DNA from: Styela clava
Taxonomy: Eukaryota; Chordata; Ascidiacea; Stolidobranchia; Styelidae
Reading direction: 5' to 3'
Length of the DNA: 64,000 nucleotides
NCBI RefSeq assembly: GCF_964204865.1
Contig: NC_135264.1
Span: forward strand, 4,742,001-4,806,000
Positions within the stretch are counted from its first letter, which is position 1. Each line of letters starts with the position of its first letter. Positions 11,338-23,700 of the stretch are shown here, piece by piece. Made by a program: the position numbers and the translations under genes. The notes below the pieces were generated by a model, which saw nothing but the letters and a program-made list of their open reading frames with translations, was not told where the DNA came from and did not search any database.

Positions 11338-12116
11338 CAGTGGTCGGCAAACTTCATGTACTTGCGGGCCAAATATCGACTTTTTTGGTAGCGCGCGGGC
11401 CGTATAATTCCGCCTTCGAAGAATCGCCACAATGAACTTCAAATTACGGCGCATTCGCACCTTCTATTATTGCGTTAAAAGCCTGCCACAGTGAGATTTG
11501 TATGTGGCCTCTTTTGATATACTAACCAACAATACATTGTTTTTATTCACTCATTATTATCAATGTGAAGGATGGTGTTTTTATGGCAACTTTAATGGCA
11601 AAATCCCCTAATATCTACGATGCTGACTCGGCATATTTATTACAATTTCCAAGTGTAATTCATTTAAGATAAAGCTGCTCCCAGCACTATGAGCTTCCGA
11701 ACGTGCAGATAACACGTTTTGTACTGTTTCGTAACGAGATTAACATTTAATTCCCTAATATCTGCGATGCAGACTGGGCATATCGAGCAAACTGGTTTTG
11801 AAATGTGCAAGAAAAAAAAATATTTTTCGCCCAAGCACTTTGGAATGTTCGACCTTTGTCGCGAACTTCCCTCCGTTTCCCAGACAATTTTACATTTTAT
11901 AAATCGATATTAACTCGAATGACATACAACTGAAGCTACTTATTACAAAACAAGCGCCGTACACCAGCACTTGTTAAAACATAAATCCGTGTAAAAACAA
12001 TAATAAATTTAGAAATAGTTTTTGTTTTATGTATTAAATGTTGGGTCGTTCGAGGGCCGCAATAAATTAGCTCGCGGGCCGCATTTAGCCCGCTGGCCGC
12101 CGTTTGCCGACCCCTG
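11338..12116 (+). mobile_element. hAT non-autonomous element, copy A of unit 2
   Basis: A 779-bp copy at the same site as in unit 1, with the same TTGTAGAT duplication (11330-11337 and 12117-12124). It therefore spread with the array, not by new transposition. Confidence 0.9.
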
Positions 12117-12459
12117 TTGTAGATGATCAGTTAAACCATCAGGTTCACCAGTCTTTCAGAAAGTAAAATTTGATCAATCTAAAATAGAAATGATTCCATG
12201 AAATATAGTAGAGAATTTTTCAAGTTCAGTTATGAGCGAAAAGTCCTATAAAAAATCATGACACTGTTGTAATAGTTAATTAGAAACGAAAGTGAACCAG
12301 CTCATTCAAATGATATTTAAATATCCAGGGACATGTCAAAATTTACGATTGATTGCTTTCGTACAGTTGCACAAGTAATTTTCGAAAGACTACATTAAAA
12401 GTAATGGCTAACCAAAGGGTTGGTGCTGGTATTCGCCACAAAAATAAAATGTTCAATAC
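12117..12459. other. Degenerate repeat DNA after hAT copy A, unit 2
   Basis: Counterpart of 967-1329. Gypsy remnant followed by AT-rich sequence, no gene seen. Confidence 0.45.
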
Positions 12460-13220
12460 CCACTTTTTGAAAGGGAGTATAAGTACTTTTTTACAAATGG
12501 AAGAAAGGAAGGCAAGTTGGTCAAAACAACATTCCAGCACGCTTTCCTAAATCAGTTGCTGATCTCCCTGTGCCATGTTTAGTTGGATTTTTCAATTGTT
12601 CAATTTTTTTCAAAATTTTTCCTGCATGTCTCAAAATTGCTCGGTTGATTCCCTTTTTCAAACCATGATGTAATAAATATATCTCATATTGGTTTAAAAA
12701 TAATCTATCTACATCGCATGCTATTTTGGATTCAATATCATATATCTATGATAAACTAGAAAGGATAATGTTTGAAAGTGCAACATTTTGAGTTCTAAGG
12801 AAGGCCTTCGATACCGTAAATCATGACATCCCAGTTTACAAGTTGAGACACTTCGATATTAGGGGTATAGCGAACAAATTCATTTATAGTTATTTAACGC
12901 AAATCTAAAAATGGTATCGCAATCCAAATTAGTGATAAAAAACTTGAAAATGTTTATTCCTATAAATATCTTGGCGTATACATAGGTAGCAAAATGAAAT
13001 GAGATGTTCACTTATCCAAATTGACCGTTAAATTATCCAAGTCGGTTTGAATACTATACAAGCTTGAAGTTTACATCGCCAAAAACACTACCGATGATTT
13101 ACTGCTTCTTATTTCAGAGCCATATCCAATATTGCACAACTGGGGTTCAGCTGATAAAACCCTGTTACATCGCCGAGCAATCCGTGCAATGTCTGCTGCC
13201 AGCCATTGTAGTGCCTTATT
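12460..13220 (+). pseudogene. Jockey/CR1-like LINE RT relic with the RT core deleted
   Basis: The same relic as 1330-2735, but a deletion near 12894 joins the motif A region directly to the thumb, removing HGVPQGS and the catalytic box. The KYLGVYI segment is near 12965. The site occupied by the 267-bp MITE in units 1 and 4 is uninterrupted here (about 13136-13142), so this is the empty site. Element X-short follows at once. Confidence 0.7.
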
Positions 13221-13584
13221 GGACACCTAGTGGACATAACGATCGTTACAACATTATTTTGTTCTTGTTGTTATTTGACACAGAATAAACCGCTTTTCTC
13301 TTCGAATACTGGACCAATTGCTTTGAAATTTTTAGTGATTGAAGATAAAATTTTTCCCCAGAAGGCTATTACTTTTATTCATTTTAAATATTTCTGTTAG
13401 CTCTGTGAAATTTTTTTTGTTTGCAATGACGTCATTAAACGTTCTGCGGGCATAGGTCCCCATTTTGTGTCCCACTGTACTGCTCCGCTTGGTGTGAATA
13501 TATTTGTAGATTGTGTTGTGACGGTATGGTACACCGTACTGTACTGCCAACAGACGTTTCCACAATTTGGGCGTAGCTCTCTTG
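13221..13584 (+). repeat. Short form of unclassified element X, unit 2
   Basis: A 364-bp block absent from units 1, 3 and 4. It begins GGACACCTAGTGGACATAACG and ends CGTAGCTCTCTTG. Both ends are found, in reverse, at the outer edges of the 19562-27038 insertion, so this is an internally deleted member of that family. The flanks are T-rich; no clear terminal inverted repeat beyond GGACAC near the edges. Confidence 0.6.
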
Positions 13585-14655
13585 TTTCATTTGATTATGA
13601 TTTATCGTAACGAATGACAAGTCTTAGCAAAGCTTTATTGTTATCGATCCTTCTTTGTATCGAGCAATTTGTCACGGATTTTTGACCCTCATTTGGGAGT
13701 TGAGAATATGGTGTTTTTCATGATTTTTGCATTATTATTGCTTATTGAAGAAGTGCAAATCAGCGTTTCACTCCGTTAACGTGTGTTTTATAACACGGTG
13801 GGAACACGCAGAGTAGGGTCGATTACCCCTATAATGTAACTGGTGAAATAGAAGTTGCATAATATGTATGAGCATGATCAATGCTGGCGTCAGTTACAGT
13901 TGACTTTTCAGTTCTCGTCTTTCTATCAGTTGTGTAACCGCAGATCAATATTGGCACCAATTCATTTCCTTTATTTCGTTAACTTGCTTCGCAATATTAT
14001 TATCATGTGCCCGTTATGGTGTGTGAGGCTTTTCAAGCATGGTTGTAAACATTGGATCGGTTCGTATTCATGATTTTGTGTGTCATATATAGGCTTTTAA
14101 TTATGTTTCAAAATTCAGATAACTCAATGGTCTTTCCGTCTGATCGACTTTTGTTTTAGTTTTCGTAATCCAAAAATAATTCCAGAAAAACTCCGATAGA
14201 CAAAAGTAGATACCAGTTTTATTTTTAAATTATAAGCGGTTAGGTATTCGAATCAAAGTAGAGCCCCAGACTGCGGTTAGTTCACCGGTATGTAGCCAAA
14301 TAATATCCTCAAGCAAGTTGTTTACATAACGAACGAGCGTATTCCACTCAATTGCGAGGTCTGGAAAATCTGACAGCAGCATGTCTTGTTAACCAAGCAA
14401 TTTGCGAGTGTGCTTGGCCCTTTTAGCGAATATTAGAGTGCAGATATGTTTTGTTAGAGTGGACTGTAAAATTATCTTGAGAAAAATTATATAATATCAA
14501 TATTGAAAATAACATATATATATAAATATGTGATATTTATTATATATGCATATTATTGTTGACAGACTGTTATATTATTTATTTCATCCAAATTTTCTAA
14601 TGAAGGCAAATTTTAGCAATTGTTTGTAACTTTTACTTTATGATAAATCTATATT
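13585..14655 (+). other. Non-coding region upstream of acetyltransferase copy 2
   Basis: Counterpart of 2740-4033 with several small deletions (no A-T-rich block around 2880-2960, none of the 3630-3760 stretch). The TA repeat is shorter (about 14515-14525). No gene seen. Confidence 0.45.
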
Positions 14656-16351
14656 ATGGCATCAATAACAAATCTCACTTACAAACTTCTAAGCGTAAAA
14701 CATCTATGCGCTGTCAGGAATTTGATCGAAGAACATTTCACATCTACATTCTCATTGGGAGTATATTTAAATTGGACGAAGGAAGACTCGATTCCTGCAT
14801 ATTATCCTCGGATAGAGGTACTTGACAAAGATGCAAATGTTATTTTCCTCAAATAACGCATATTTGCACCTTCATTTATATTATACGTATAGGACTACTA
14901 TAGACATGAGGCAAAAATAACTCCCAAGTTTTATTTTTTGATAAAATAGGCAAGGAAAACTTTGGTAAATTTCTATTACATACACCACAAGGCATTTGAT
15001 TGCCATTTTGCGTAAACTACGTAACCGCTACTCGCTTGTTATGATATATTTTATGTAGATATCTAGGGTCTCTTTCTGTGCAATACCGAATTGTTTGTCT
15101 ATTGACCCAAACTTACAAATAAAAGTGATCGTCATCACTGGTAATTAGTATATTATCATTAGCAAGAACAGTTACCTATTTTCTGTTTGTGAGAAAACAT
15201 TCCACAGTAAATGCGGGGTCTTTACTTTACCTGTCCAAGCCTCCTTTTCGCTCCAAAGAATTTCATAGAGTTTATAATGAATCACTTGTTATTGTAATCT
15301 TTAGAAGACTAGAGCCTAAATAGTAGTTCTGTTAAAAAAATTTACTTAAACTAGGTGAACAGCTAACTGCAAGAGCATTAGCCATAGTAAGAATTTCAAT
15401 TAATTAATATTAATACTTTTATTTATTATTCTATTATAGGTTAATTACACAATAAATCCATGGTAAACATGGAATATATACTACATTAATATATTGCTAA
15501 TTTATCGACTACGTTGTTAATACCGGTATTAGTAAAATAAAATAATCTGTATTTATTTTACCAAATCACTTCAAGGAATTAATTTATTAAATATTTTCGT
15601 TATGAGAACATTGATTGCTTTTATAGAAATATAATACTCTATTTTATTTCAGTCTTTCTTAAAGCAAGGAAATTCACTCGGGGCATTCAGTGATATAGAT
15701 GCTAAATTACGTGGAGTTGTCATCAATGTGGAACACGACGATAATGAAAAAATAAAATATGATAAAACACTACATATCAGTGAAAAGACAGATACTATAA
15801 ATCGGGTAGAAAATATATTTTTGACTTCAATTTACTTTGAATCTTCTTTTGCGATATTGCCCGTAAATGTATTAAACAATATATATGTTTATATGTGTAA
15901 AGCTCATGGTGGCAATTGGAGTAAATCAATTATCTGAGATTCTTGGAACCAAAAAATTTTGGGAGATGAGAATGGGAACTGTGCATCCAAGTTACAGAAG
16001 GAAAGGACTAATGCCTGAACTTATAAAAAGGTAAGATCAGTAAATGTATTTATAGTGATACAACTTTTTTTGAACTCATTAATGTTATTATCATCATATC
16101 GATATTAAAACTTTACTATTTTCTTGAAATTTAGATCTACAGTTCTTGCCAAACAAAGGGGAATTGAGAAACTTGTAGGATGTCAAACATATAATAAAGC
16201 TCTGAAAGAACCTTCGAAAATGGACGGATTTGAAGTAATCAGACACATTGAATTGGAAAACTATCTTGACCCCGTAACAGGGCAAAAAGTTTTTTCGGGG
16301 ATGAAACCACCAAATGACGTGCAAGTTTTATTCGCAAAAACTTTGACTTAG
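14656..16351 (+). CDS. GNAT (arylalkylamine N-acetyltransferase-like), copy 2, intact model
   Basis: Exons 14656-14817, 15653-15862, 15903-16030, 16135-16351, giving 717 nt and 238 residues with no in-frame stop. Donors are GTACTT, GTAAAT and GTAAGA; all acceptors end in AG. Residues 1-54 form the N-terminal GNAT region. Exon 2 starts SFLKQGNSLGAFSDIDAKLR, matching the beta strand region of aaNAT-like proteins; exon 3 carries VHPSYRRKGLM, the acetyl-CoA loop (third motif position M instead of G/A); exon 4 supplies the C-terminal helix and strands (STVLAKQRGIEKL). Intron 2 is only 40 nt but restores the frame. Length suits the family. No signal peptide or membrane segment, so probably cytosolic. 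The start is the first ATG, shared by all copies; an upstream non-coding exon cannot be excluded. Confidence 0.72.
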
Positions 16352-16372
16352 TGACATCCTGTGCTCTTCTAT

Positions 16373-17137
16373 CAGCGGTCGGCAAACTGTGGCACGCGAG
16401 CTAATTTGTTGCGGCCCTCGAACGACCTGACGTTTATTACATACAACAAAAAATTGATTCTAAATTTATTATTCTACTACACTAGTCTTTACACGGATTT
16501 ATGTGTTAACAAATGCAGCTGTACGGCACTTGTTTTGTAATAAGTAGCATCAGTTGTATGTCGCTCGAGATGATTTTGATTTTTAAAAGAAAAGTTAAAA
16601 ATGTCTTGGAAACGGACAAAGTGCTTGGACGCGAGAACATTTTTCGTTCTTGCGCATTTCAAAACCAGTTTGTTCGATATGCCCGATCAGCATCGCAGAT
16701 ATTAGTTAAGGGAATTAATGTTAAACTCGTTATGAAAAGTTTCATCAAAAATTCGTCATCTGTGCGACACTGCAAAACGTGTAATCTGCACGCTCGGAAG
16801 CTCATATTGCTTCATCTAAAATGCATTACACTTAGAATAAATTTCGTACTCGCTTGTCAGATCGTCATTTGGACGACCGCGGGCAATGTGCCATAGAAAC
16901 ATCATCCTTCAAATTGATAATAAGTAAACAAAAACGATGTATTATTTGATAAGATATTATAAAAGGCCACATATACGCCTCATTCTTGCAGACTTTTAAC
17001 ATAGCAATAGAAGGTGCGAATGCACTATTATTTGAAGTTTAATGAAGTGATTGTTTGAAGGCGGAAATATTGAGGGCCGCGCGACACCGGAAATGTGTAT
17101 ATTTGGCCCGCAAGTACATGAAGTTTGCCGACCACTG
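16373..17137 (-). mobile_element. hAT element, copy B of unit 2, without the LINE fragment
   Basis: A 765-bp copy with ends CAGCGGTCGGCAAACTG and the complement of CAGTGGTCGGCAAAC; flanks TCTTCTAT and CTCTATAT. It begins 21 bp after the acetyltransferase stop. The LINE fragment seen in the other units is absent, together with about 30 hAT bases next to its insertion point (junction near 16617), which suggests a deletion and not a virgin site. Confidence 0.82.
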
Positions 17138-18507
17138 CTCTATATGGAGAACGGCATAATTACGCTCACTTGTGATTTTGCTCAGTCCGCGTGTGACTTA
17201 ATATTGCATTCGAAAATATAGGTATTTTTCTCATTCCCGCCTCAAAAATGAACATTGTGTATAATTTATGCTTACTGCATTTCAATAATTGAAAGAAAAA
17301 AAACAGTTACGTTGAATTATCTTCATGTTTCAGAATAAACCCAATGCCTCGTCCATGGTCAAATATTTTTGAAAACATTTTTATTAATATGTAAATTTAA
17401 TTTAATTTTTACAAGATTTTTATTAGTATATAGCCTACTGACAGTGAAAAAAGATTAATTTCTTTATCTTCCAGATGGTGTGAAGTTTCCTAATAGTTTT
17501 CAATTTCAGCATTCATACAGACTAAATATTATACAATATTTAACTCCCTTCTAATCATTAAATTTTTGCTTACCAAGTATTACTTATATATTTAATGATA
17601 ATACCAAACATCACAAAACTTGCTGATATTTTAAATATTTTTAGTTCTAAGTTGTAGTTGGTATAATAAATAAATTACGCAGCTTCTGATCGCCCGCCAA
17701 TGATTTTCACAGTCTTCACTGTGGTGACATTGAGTTATTATTGGACTTGGAATAGTTATATGGGTCGATTTTCTAAATTGTTGGTATTTTTGTAAGCAAA
17801 AATGCTCCTGACTGTAAGCAAATGATCAAGCAAGTTTATATTTTTCGTACGTCAAGATGGTTATTACTTTTATTTGTTCAAATTTTCTCATGCGGGTCTT
17901 TGGGACACGATATTTCACCCCTAATGGGACACAGGAAATTGGAGGGGGCAAAGAGAATTTGGAGGAAAACCACAATACTAAGCGCAAAATCGTTTTTAAT
18001 TCGAATTCGTTTGCATACTTTTCCATTTATAAGAAAATTGTTTTTCTTAGTTTCAATATAACTGAAGGACTATTTCCAGTCACATGGTGTTTTCACTTGT
18101 GTATAAATTATTTGATCATAATGTGATTTCTATCTACCAAAATACCACTATAAGTAGTATATCTCTGTGCTCTAGGAAAGCTAACTTTTGTAGTTGGTTG
18201 ACAGGCCGTCTGACGTTCAGAAAAGGGTTGATCTATTATACTTTCGACAGTTTCACGAGACTGCGAGATAGTCGTCGTAAAAATGTTAGACACAGAAAAA
18301 TAAATTTTCAAATATTCCCAGGAGAAGCGAATTGGATGACAGTTACGCTGTCTTCAGTTTTACCAAATTAAATCAAGATGGACTAGATTTCGAATGCGCG
18401 TAAAGTGTACATTGCTCGTATTTTTGGATTGATGAACAGTGGGGAGCCGCGAGTGCTAAAAGCCTCCGAAAGGGTGCCACGGACCATGAAAGGTTTGAGA
18501 ACCACTG
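17138..18507. other. Non-coding spacer, unit 2, ending in a hAT terminus
   Basis: Counterpart of 7438-8826; the one-ended hAT terminus GGTTTGAGAACCACTG is at 18492-18507. No gene seen. Confidence 0.45.
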
Positions 18508-18599
18508 ATCTGGAGTTCGTAAGGCTTTATCGTACCGGTTTAACATGTATTTGATAATTGCCCTCTTGTTTTATTGTCATATACTCATATGACATTTTA

Positions 18600-19525
18600 A
18601 TAAATTTTTCCGAGAATTAATTGATTCATAATTTATTCAAACCTGTATTCTTGATTGCAAGATCTGAATTGTGTGTGTATCATAGGCTTAAGCATTTGTT
18701 GAATAGTTCGAGTGAACTTTTCCACTTGTCCATCAGAACGAGGGTGATATGGTGTCGTATGCGTTTTGACAATATCATACAATTCGAACATCTCATTGAA
18801 CAACCGAGATTCAAAATCTCGACCTTTGTCAGTGTGGATAATCCGAGGAACGAATAACTGGGTGACCAGCACATCAGCTGTCACCTATGAAGTCTGGTTG
18901 GGAAGTGAATAACACTGCACTCACTAGGTGATACTACTACTACTAGGTGATACTACTACTATTGATATCAGGGTCCAGTGAAGTAGATAAACAGTCTGGG
19001 CAGTCCGGGCGTTTACAGAGTCTGGTTTGACGAGACAGTTTATCTGCATTGCCAAGTTTAGTCCCTGCCCTGCTCGATGTTCAATATTGAAGTCATATGT
19101 GAACAGTGTAGAAATCTAGCGAGCCACCTTCCCTTCTGGTTCTCTGAAATTTAACAGCCACTTAAAGGCACCATGTTTAGTGCGAACCATAAAGTGTCTG
19201 CCTCACAAATAATGGCGAAAATGAAGGACTGATTGAATCACCGCAAACAGTTCCTTCTCTGTTGTACCGCCGTTCCGTCTTGGATAGAGTCCTACTGAAA
19301 TAAGCTATAACGTGTATTTCTCCCCCTTGCAGTTGTGATAATACAGCACCAGTTTCAGTGCCACTCGCGTCGGTGTCCAAAATAAATTCCCATTGCACCA
19401 ATGGAAAAGGCAGAATAGGAGCTGACGTCGATAGGCGCTTAATGATTTCAAATGCTTCCTGACAGTCACCAGTCAGATTCAGATATTTTATTTCAGTCGT
19501 GCATGAAACATTGTATTTACACAAG
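18600..19525 (-). pseudogene. Ty3/gypsy RNase H and integrase fragments, unit 2
   Basis: The integrase core segment is better preserved than in unit 1: VPRIIHTDKGRDFESRLF continues into a YHPRSDGQVEKFTRTIQQ-like end (18633-18884), the classic end of the gypsy integrase core. RNase H is at 19177-19524 with LDTDASGTETGAVLSQ. A small ACTACT-rich duplication lies at about 18929-18960. No complete domain remains. Confidence 0.8.
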
Positions 19526-20195
19526 TAATGAAAAAAATGGTAACAAAAATATCAATTGAAACAAGAGAGCAATGCTCAAATATATGGACACGAAAACTAT
19601 TTGCAATAATTGCATCACGCTGTTAAACCGGCAAATATTTTTTGCATTGATGAAACCGCGACCACCATATTTCATAACATGTTGAACACTATTGGAAAGA
19701 TTGTAATGCTTCTTTATTAGCATATTGATGTTGTTTACCGCAGAACTGTAATGAAAAAAGGCTAAAAGATGAGCATAAACATTGCAGCTGTGCAAGCGTA
19801 CAAAAAATGGAATAAGTTAATTTGACTGCAAATGCAGTAAGAGTAAACATGTAAATGAACTTGATATGATTTGGCACATACCTACGTCATTGACTGTACA
19901 TTGGTCATATATTTCATTCTCACATCTGCAAATTGCAACAATTTGATTTTTAAAATAGGTGAGTAGGCTATCGATCAATTTATATTGATAAAACTGAACA
20001 ATATAACTAACTAATCCCATACAGCCATACCAGACTTGGAATGGTACCTTACCGGTAACCAGACAAGAGGCTGTGGTTCGCAATATGGTTAAGCCGTTCT
20101 ATAGGCTTTTCTCTCCATCGGGATAATTATGTAAATCTTATTGTTACTGCAGCGGTTTGCAGCAGTGTCTTTAATGATTGACAGGCGAGATTTTA

Positions 20196-20203
20196 TGACG
20201 TCA
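20196..20203. promoter_or_regulatory. CRE-like palindrome TGACGTCA in the LTR
   Basis: Perfect 8-bp binding site for CREB/ATF-type factors, about 140 bp upstream of the TATA-like box; repeated at 25609-25616 in the 3' LTR. Role in LTR transcription is inferred. Confidence 0.5.
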
Positions 20204-20342
20204 TAGTTAGAATGTTCTGGAAATCATGTCATTTCCTGTCGCTGGCCTGTAACACGAGTTAGTGCTGTCCCTGTATAGTTCAGACGTGTATGGCTGTATT
20301 AGTATTATTCTAGTGTCAGATTTTGTTGTTTGAATCTGCATG

Positions 20343-20350
20343 TATAAATA
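20343..20350 (+). promoter_or_regulatory. TATA-like box of the BEL LTR
   Basis: TATAAATA about 260 bp before the AATAAA in the LTR. The position fits the U3/R arrangement of an LTR promoter; duplicate at 25756-25763. Confidence 0.5.
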
Positions 20351-20713
20351 TGAGCTTAGGATATGTACCGGTACTGGTATTGAGTTCAGTTGCATATTGT
20401 TTTGACGAAAAGGTAATTAATTGTTATGTTCTTGTTTACACAGTTTGTTATAATAATCTGCCAGAGAAGCACCGAATTCAATGTCAGTTACCGCAGTTTC
20501 AACATTGTAATTATCAATTAGCATTTAACCGGAACACAATATTTCATGTTTGATGACATTACTGCATTATTTCTGGACTTTGTCCTGTGGAAGCTGGATT
20601 TTCATGCTAATAAAATATTGAAACACGAGTCAAGCTGCATTGAATTGTTATTAGATTCGTCTGCTAGCATTCCATCAACAGACTAAGGAAGGGATCGAAT
20701 GCCTGCAGCCACA

Positions 20714-20799
20714 GTAACTGACAATAGGTCTGCTGAACTGTCAGATTCGAGTAATCAGGAATAATTACAGAATTAACAACAATAACAGTCAACAGAATA
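20714..20799 (+). other. BEL leader with presumed primer-binding site
   Basis: 86 bp between the LTR and the ORF start. The primer-binding site should start right after the LTR (GTAACTGACAATAGG), but I cannot match it to a particular tRNA by eye. The ORF start ATG at 20800 is preceded by AGAATA. Confidence 0.4.
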
Positions 20800-23700
20800 A
20801 TGGCAAGTCAAGACAACCGAGAAGAAGGAATATCAAAGTTCACACCAACAGCTGACAATCCAAATTATGTCAATTCTGATGTCAATTCCGAGTTGCTTGC
20901 ATCTTCGAGTGGTATGTCAAAAGAAATAGAAGAAACAATGAGCGATATACCCAATGTGGATTTAAGGTGCCTTTCCAAACAAGTTCAGCATTTAACTGAT
21001 GAGATGAAAGGTGAGGATGATGCACTCTCAATTGCTGGTTCTGCTTGCTCTAATTGCAGTCACAAAACAGAAAAAAGTTCAATTTCTCAACAAAGCAACT
21101 CCAGCCTTGTTTCACTTAGACTGAAATATAAAACAAATCTTGCTGACCTGAAAGTAAAGCAAAAGTATCAGCAAGAGGAGGATATACTAATGAAGGAGTT
21201 CCAGTCATCAATGAGCAATCTTAAGCTTCGAAGAGAAATTGAAGTAAATGAAGCCTGCCTATCTGTTCTTGATGAAGAAGAAGTGAAACTTCAACTGGAA
21301 AGTAATGAGCTCTCGGCTATAGCCAGTCAGGACTCTGGTAAGGTTCCAGAGTCGTCAAGTTGCCATGGAGAGCCATTGCTATTACAACTGGAAGGTACCA
21401 AGCAGTTGAAAGTAACCAATCAAAATTTAGGTGAGACATCTAAGTTGCCAATATGCCATGGAGAGCCATCTCTATCACAATTAGAGAGTACCAAGTCTTT
21501 GAAATTAACCGAACGGAAATTAGATGGGGCTTCCAAGTTGCCAATATGTCACGGAGAGCCATCTTTACCAACATCAGCTAGTTATGTTTATTCTGTTTCT
21601 GGTTCAACAAGACATTTGCAAACACCATCAACCGTAATTTGCTCATCACATCCACAATTTGTAAATTCTGTCGTGCAGCACCTTCCAATCGACGGTCAAT
21701 GTTACACACAAAATGCCATGCAAAGTGTTCCATTTTCATATGGGTATGCACCAATGAGCAATTTACTATCTCCACAAAACCTGTATTCTACTGTGAGACA
21801 AGGTGATAACTTGCTAAGCCAGCTCAATGGTCAAAACATTGTCAACAATCACCCCTTTTCCAGTGGAATTAAGACAACATGTGATAGATCAGCAGATAGA
21901 GGACGAGCTCAATATAGACTTCCAGAAATCAAAATTGAAGTATTCACTGGGGAAATTATTAAATATCCATCATGGGAGACTGCATTCAATGGTTTAGTTG
22001 ATAACAAAGCGGCATGTGTAGAACAAAAGTTGAATTTGCTCAGCCAATATTTGAGCGGTGAGCCGAAAGAACTTGTGCAAGGTTATTTGTTACTTCAGAC
22101 CGAAGATGCATATGTAATGGCAAAGGAGGAGCTGAAGCGAATGTATGGGAATTCAAATTTGATAAGTAAAGCGTTTGCTACTAAATTGAAAGAATGGCCC
22201 AATATAGCACCACATGACCCCATTAGCATAAGAAGGTTTTCTGACTTCCTAAATCAACTTCTGGCTGCAAAAAGGCGGTTTCAGTGTTTGGGTATTCTGG
22301 ATTACTCCCAAGAAAATACGAATATTGTGGCAAAGTTGCCATATGACGTTATAAACTTGTGGAGAATTGAAGTTAGAAAGTATAAACAAGAAAAGAAAAA
22401 TGAAAATGCTTATCCATCTTTTGATGTTCTTGTAAGATTTGTGTACGATCAAGCAGTGAATGCCAACATTCCAGAATTGAGTGATCTCAAAAAAGAATCT
22501 AGAACATCGTATCACAAAGCCGATATGTCAAACAGAAGATCCAAGGTTGTGGTGCTATCCACTTCAACAAAAGAAGAGTGTAAATCACAATGTAAATTTT
22601 GTAATAAGGATCATTTTCTCCAAGATTGTGAGAAGTTCATTAGTTTATCAAGGATGGACAAGAAACAATTCATTCTAAGCAACAATCTTTGTTTTGCGTG
22701 TGGCTCGGGAAGCGGTCATTTTGCACGAAATTGTAAAGATAAGGCGAAGTGCAAAATATGCCAGAAAACTCATATGACTTGTTTTCATCAAGCAGAAAAA
22801 CAAAAGACGTCAGAGGAGACCACATCTTTATGCACTACGACCAGTAACAAGATTGACCAATTGCATGACATCGAATGTGACTTATCTATGATACTTCCAG
22901 TGCGGATCAGAGATAAAGGTGATCATAGTAAGGAAGTTTTGTCTTATTGCATTCTAGATGAGCAATCTAATACAGGCTTCATCAGTCATCAGGTCCAGGA
23001 AGAACTTGGTGTCAAGGGACACGAAACCAGCATAACTCTATCAACAATGTTCAAAAGCAATGTGGCCATTGCAACTAGAAAAGTATCATGTTTGGAAGTG
23101 CTCAGCTATGATCGTAAAGTGTGTATAGGATTGCCACCGGTGTACACTCGAGAAGAAATTCCAATTAGACGATCACAAATACCCACACCAGATAAGGCAA
23201 GGGCATGGCCTCATTTAGAAAAAATTGCTGATCTAATTCCACCATATCATCCAATCGTTCCAGTTGGATTATTGCTTGGGAACAACATTCCTAGTGTACT
23301 GAGACCTAGAGAAATAATTGCTGGCCATGATGACCAGCCATATGCTCAAAGGTCAATTCTGGGCTGGGGAATTGTTGGAGCAGTGCGGAGGTCTTCACTC
23401 AAACCAGCTGTTTCTCATCTGATTGATACTGATGTAAGCAACCATGATGTAGATATTTATCCTGAAGTAACATGCAGATTTGCTTTATTGACAAAGACAA
23501 AAGAAATTATTGAGCCTCACCATCTACAGCGAATGCTGGAGCTAGAATTCACAGAGCGTGAAAATAAATACAGCGAGCTTTCCATTGATGACTCTCGATT
23601 TTTGAAAATTTTATCAGAAAATATAGTCAGAACCAATGATGGTCATTTCGAAATGCCTCTGCCTTTAAAGTCTAGGGAAGTTTCATTACCAAATAATAGA

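Larger units (their letters stand above)
20142..20713 (+). repeat. BEL/Pao 5' LTR
   Basis: 572 bp, TG...CA. Visible control signals: a perfect CRE palindrome TGACGTCA (20196-20203), a TATA-like TATAAATA (20343-20350) and a polyadenylation signal AATAAA (20609-20614). The 76-codon open frame inside (20323-20553) is conserved only because the two LTRs are nearly identical. Confidence 0.92.

Noticed and set aside
14812..14856. Read-through of acetyltransferase exon 1 to a 66-codon protein
   Set aside because: The extension after the GTACTT donor differs in frame between units 1/4 and 2/5, whereas the exon-intron model is uniform; the extension is intronic.
20323..20553. 76-codon open frame in both BEL LTRs
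   Set aside because: Present twice because the LTRs are near-identical; it overlaps the TATA and R region and has no known counterpart.
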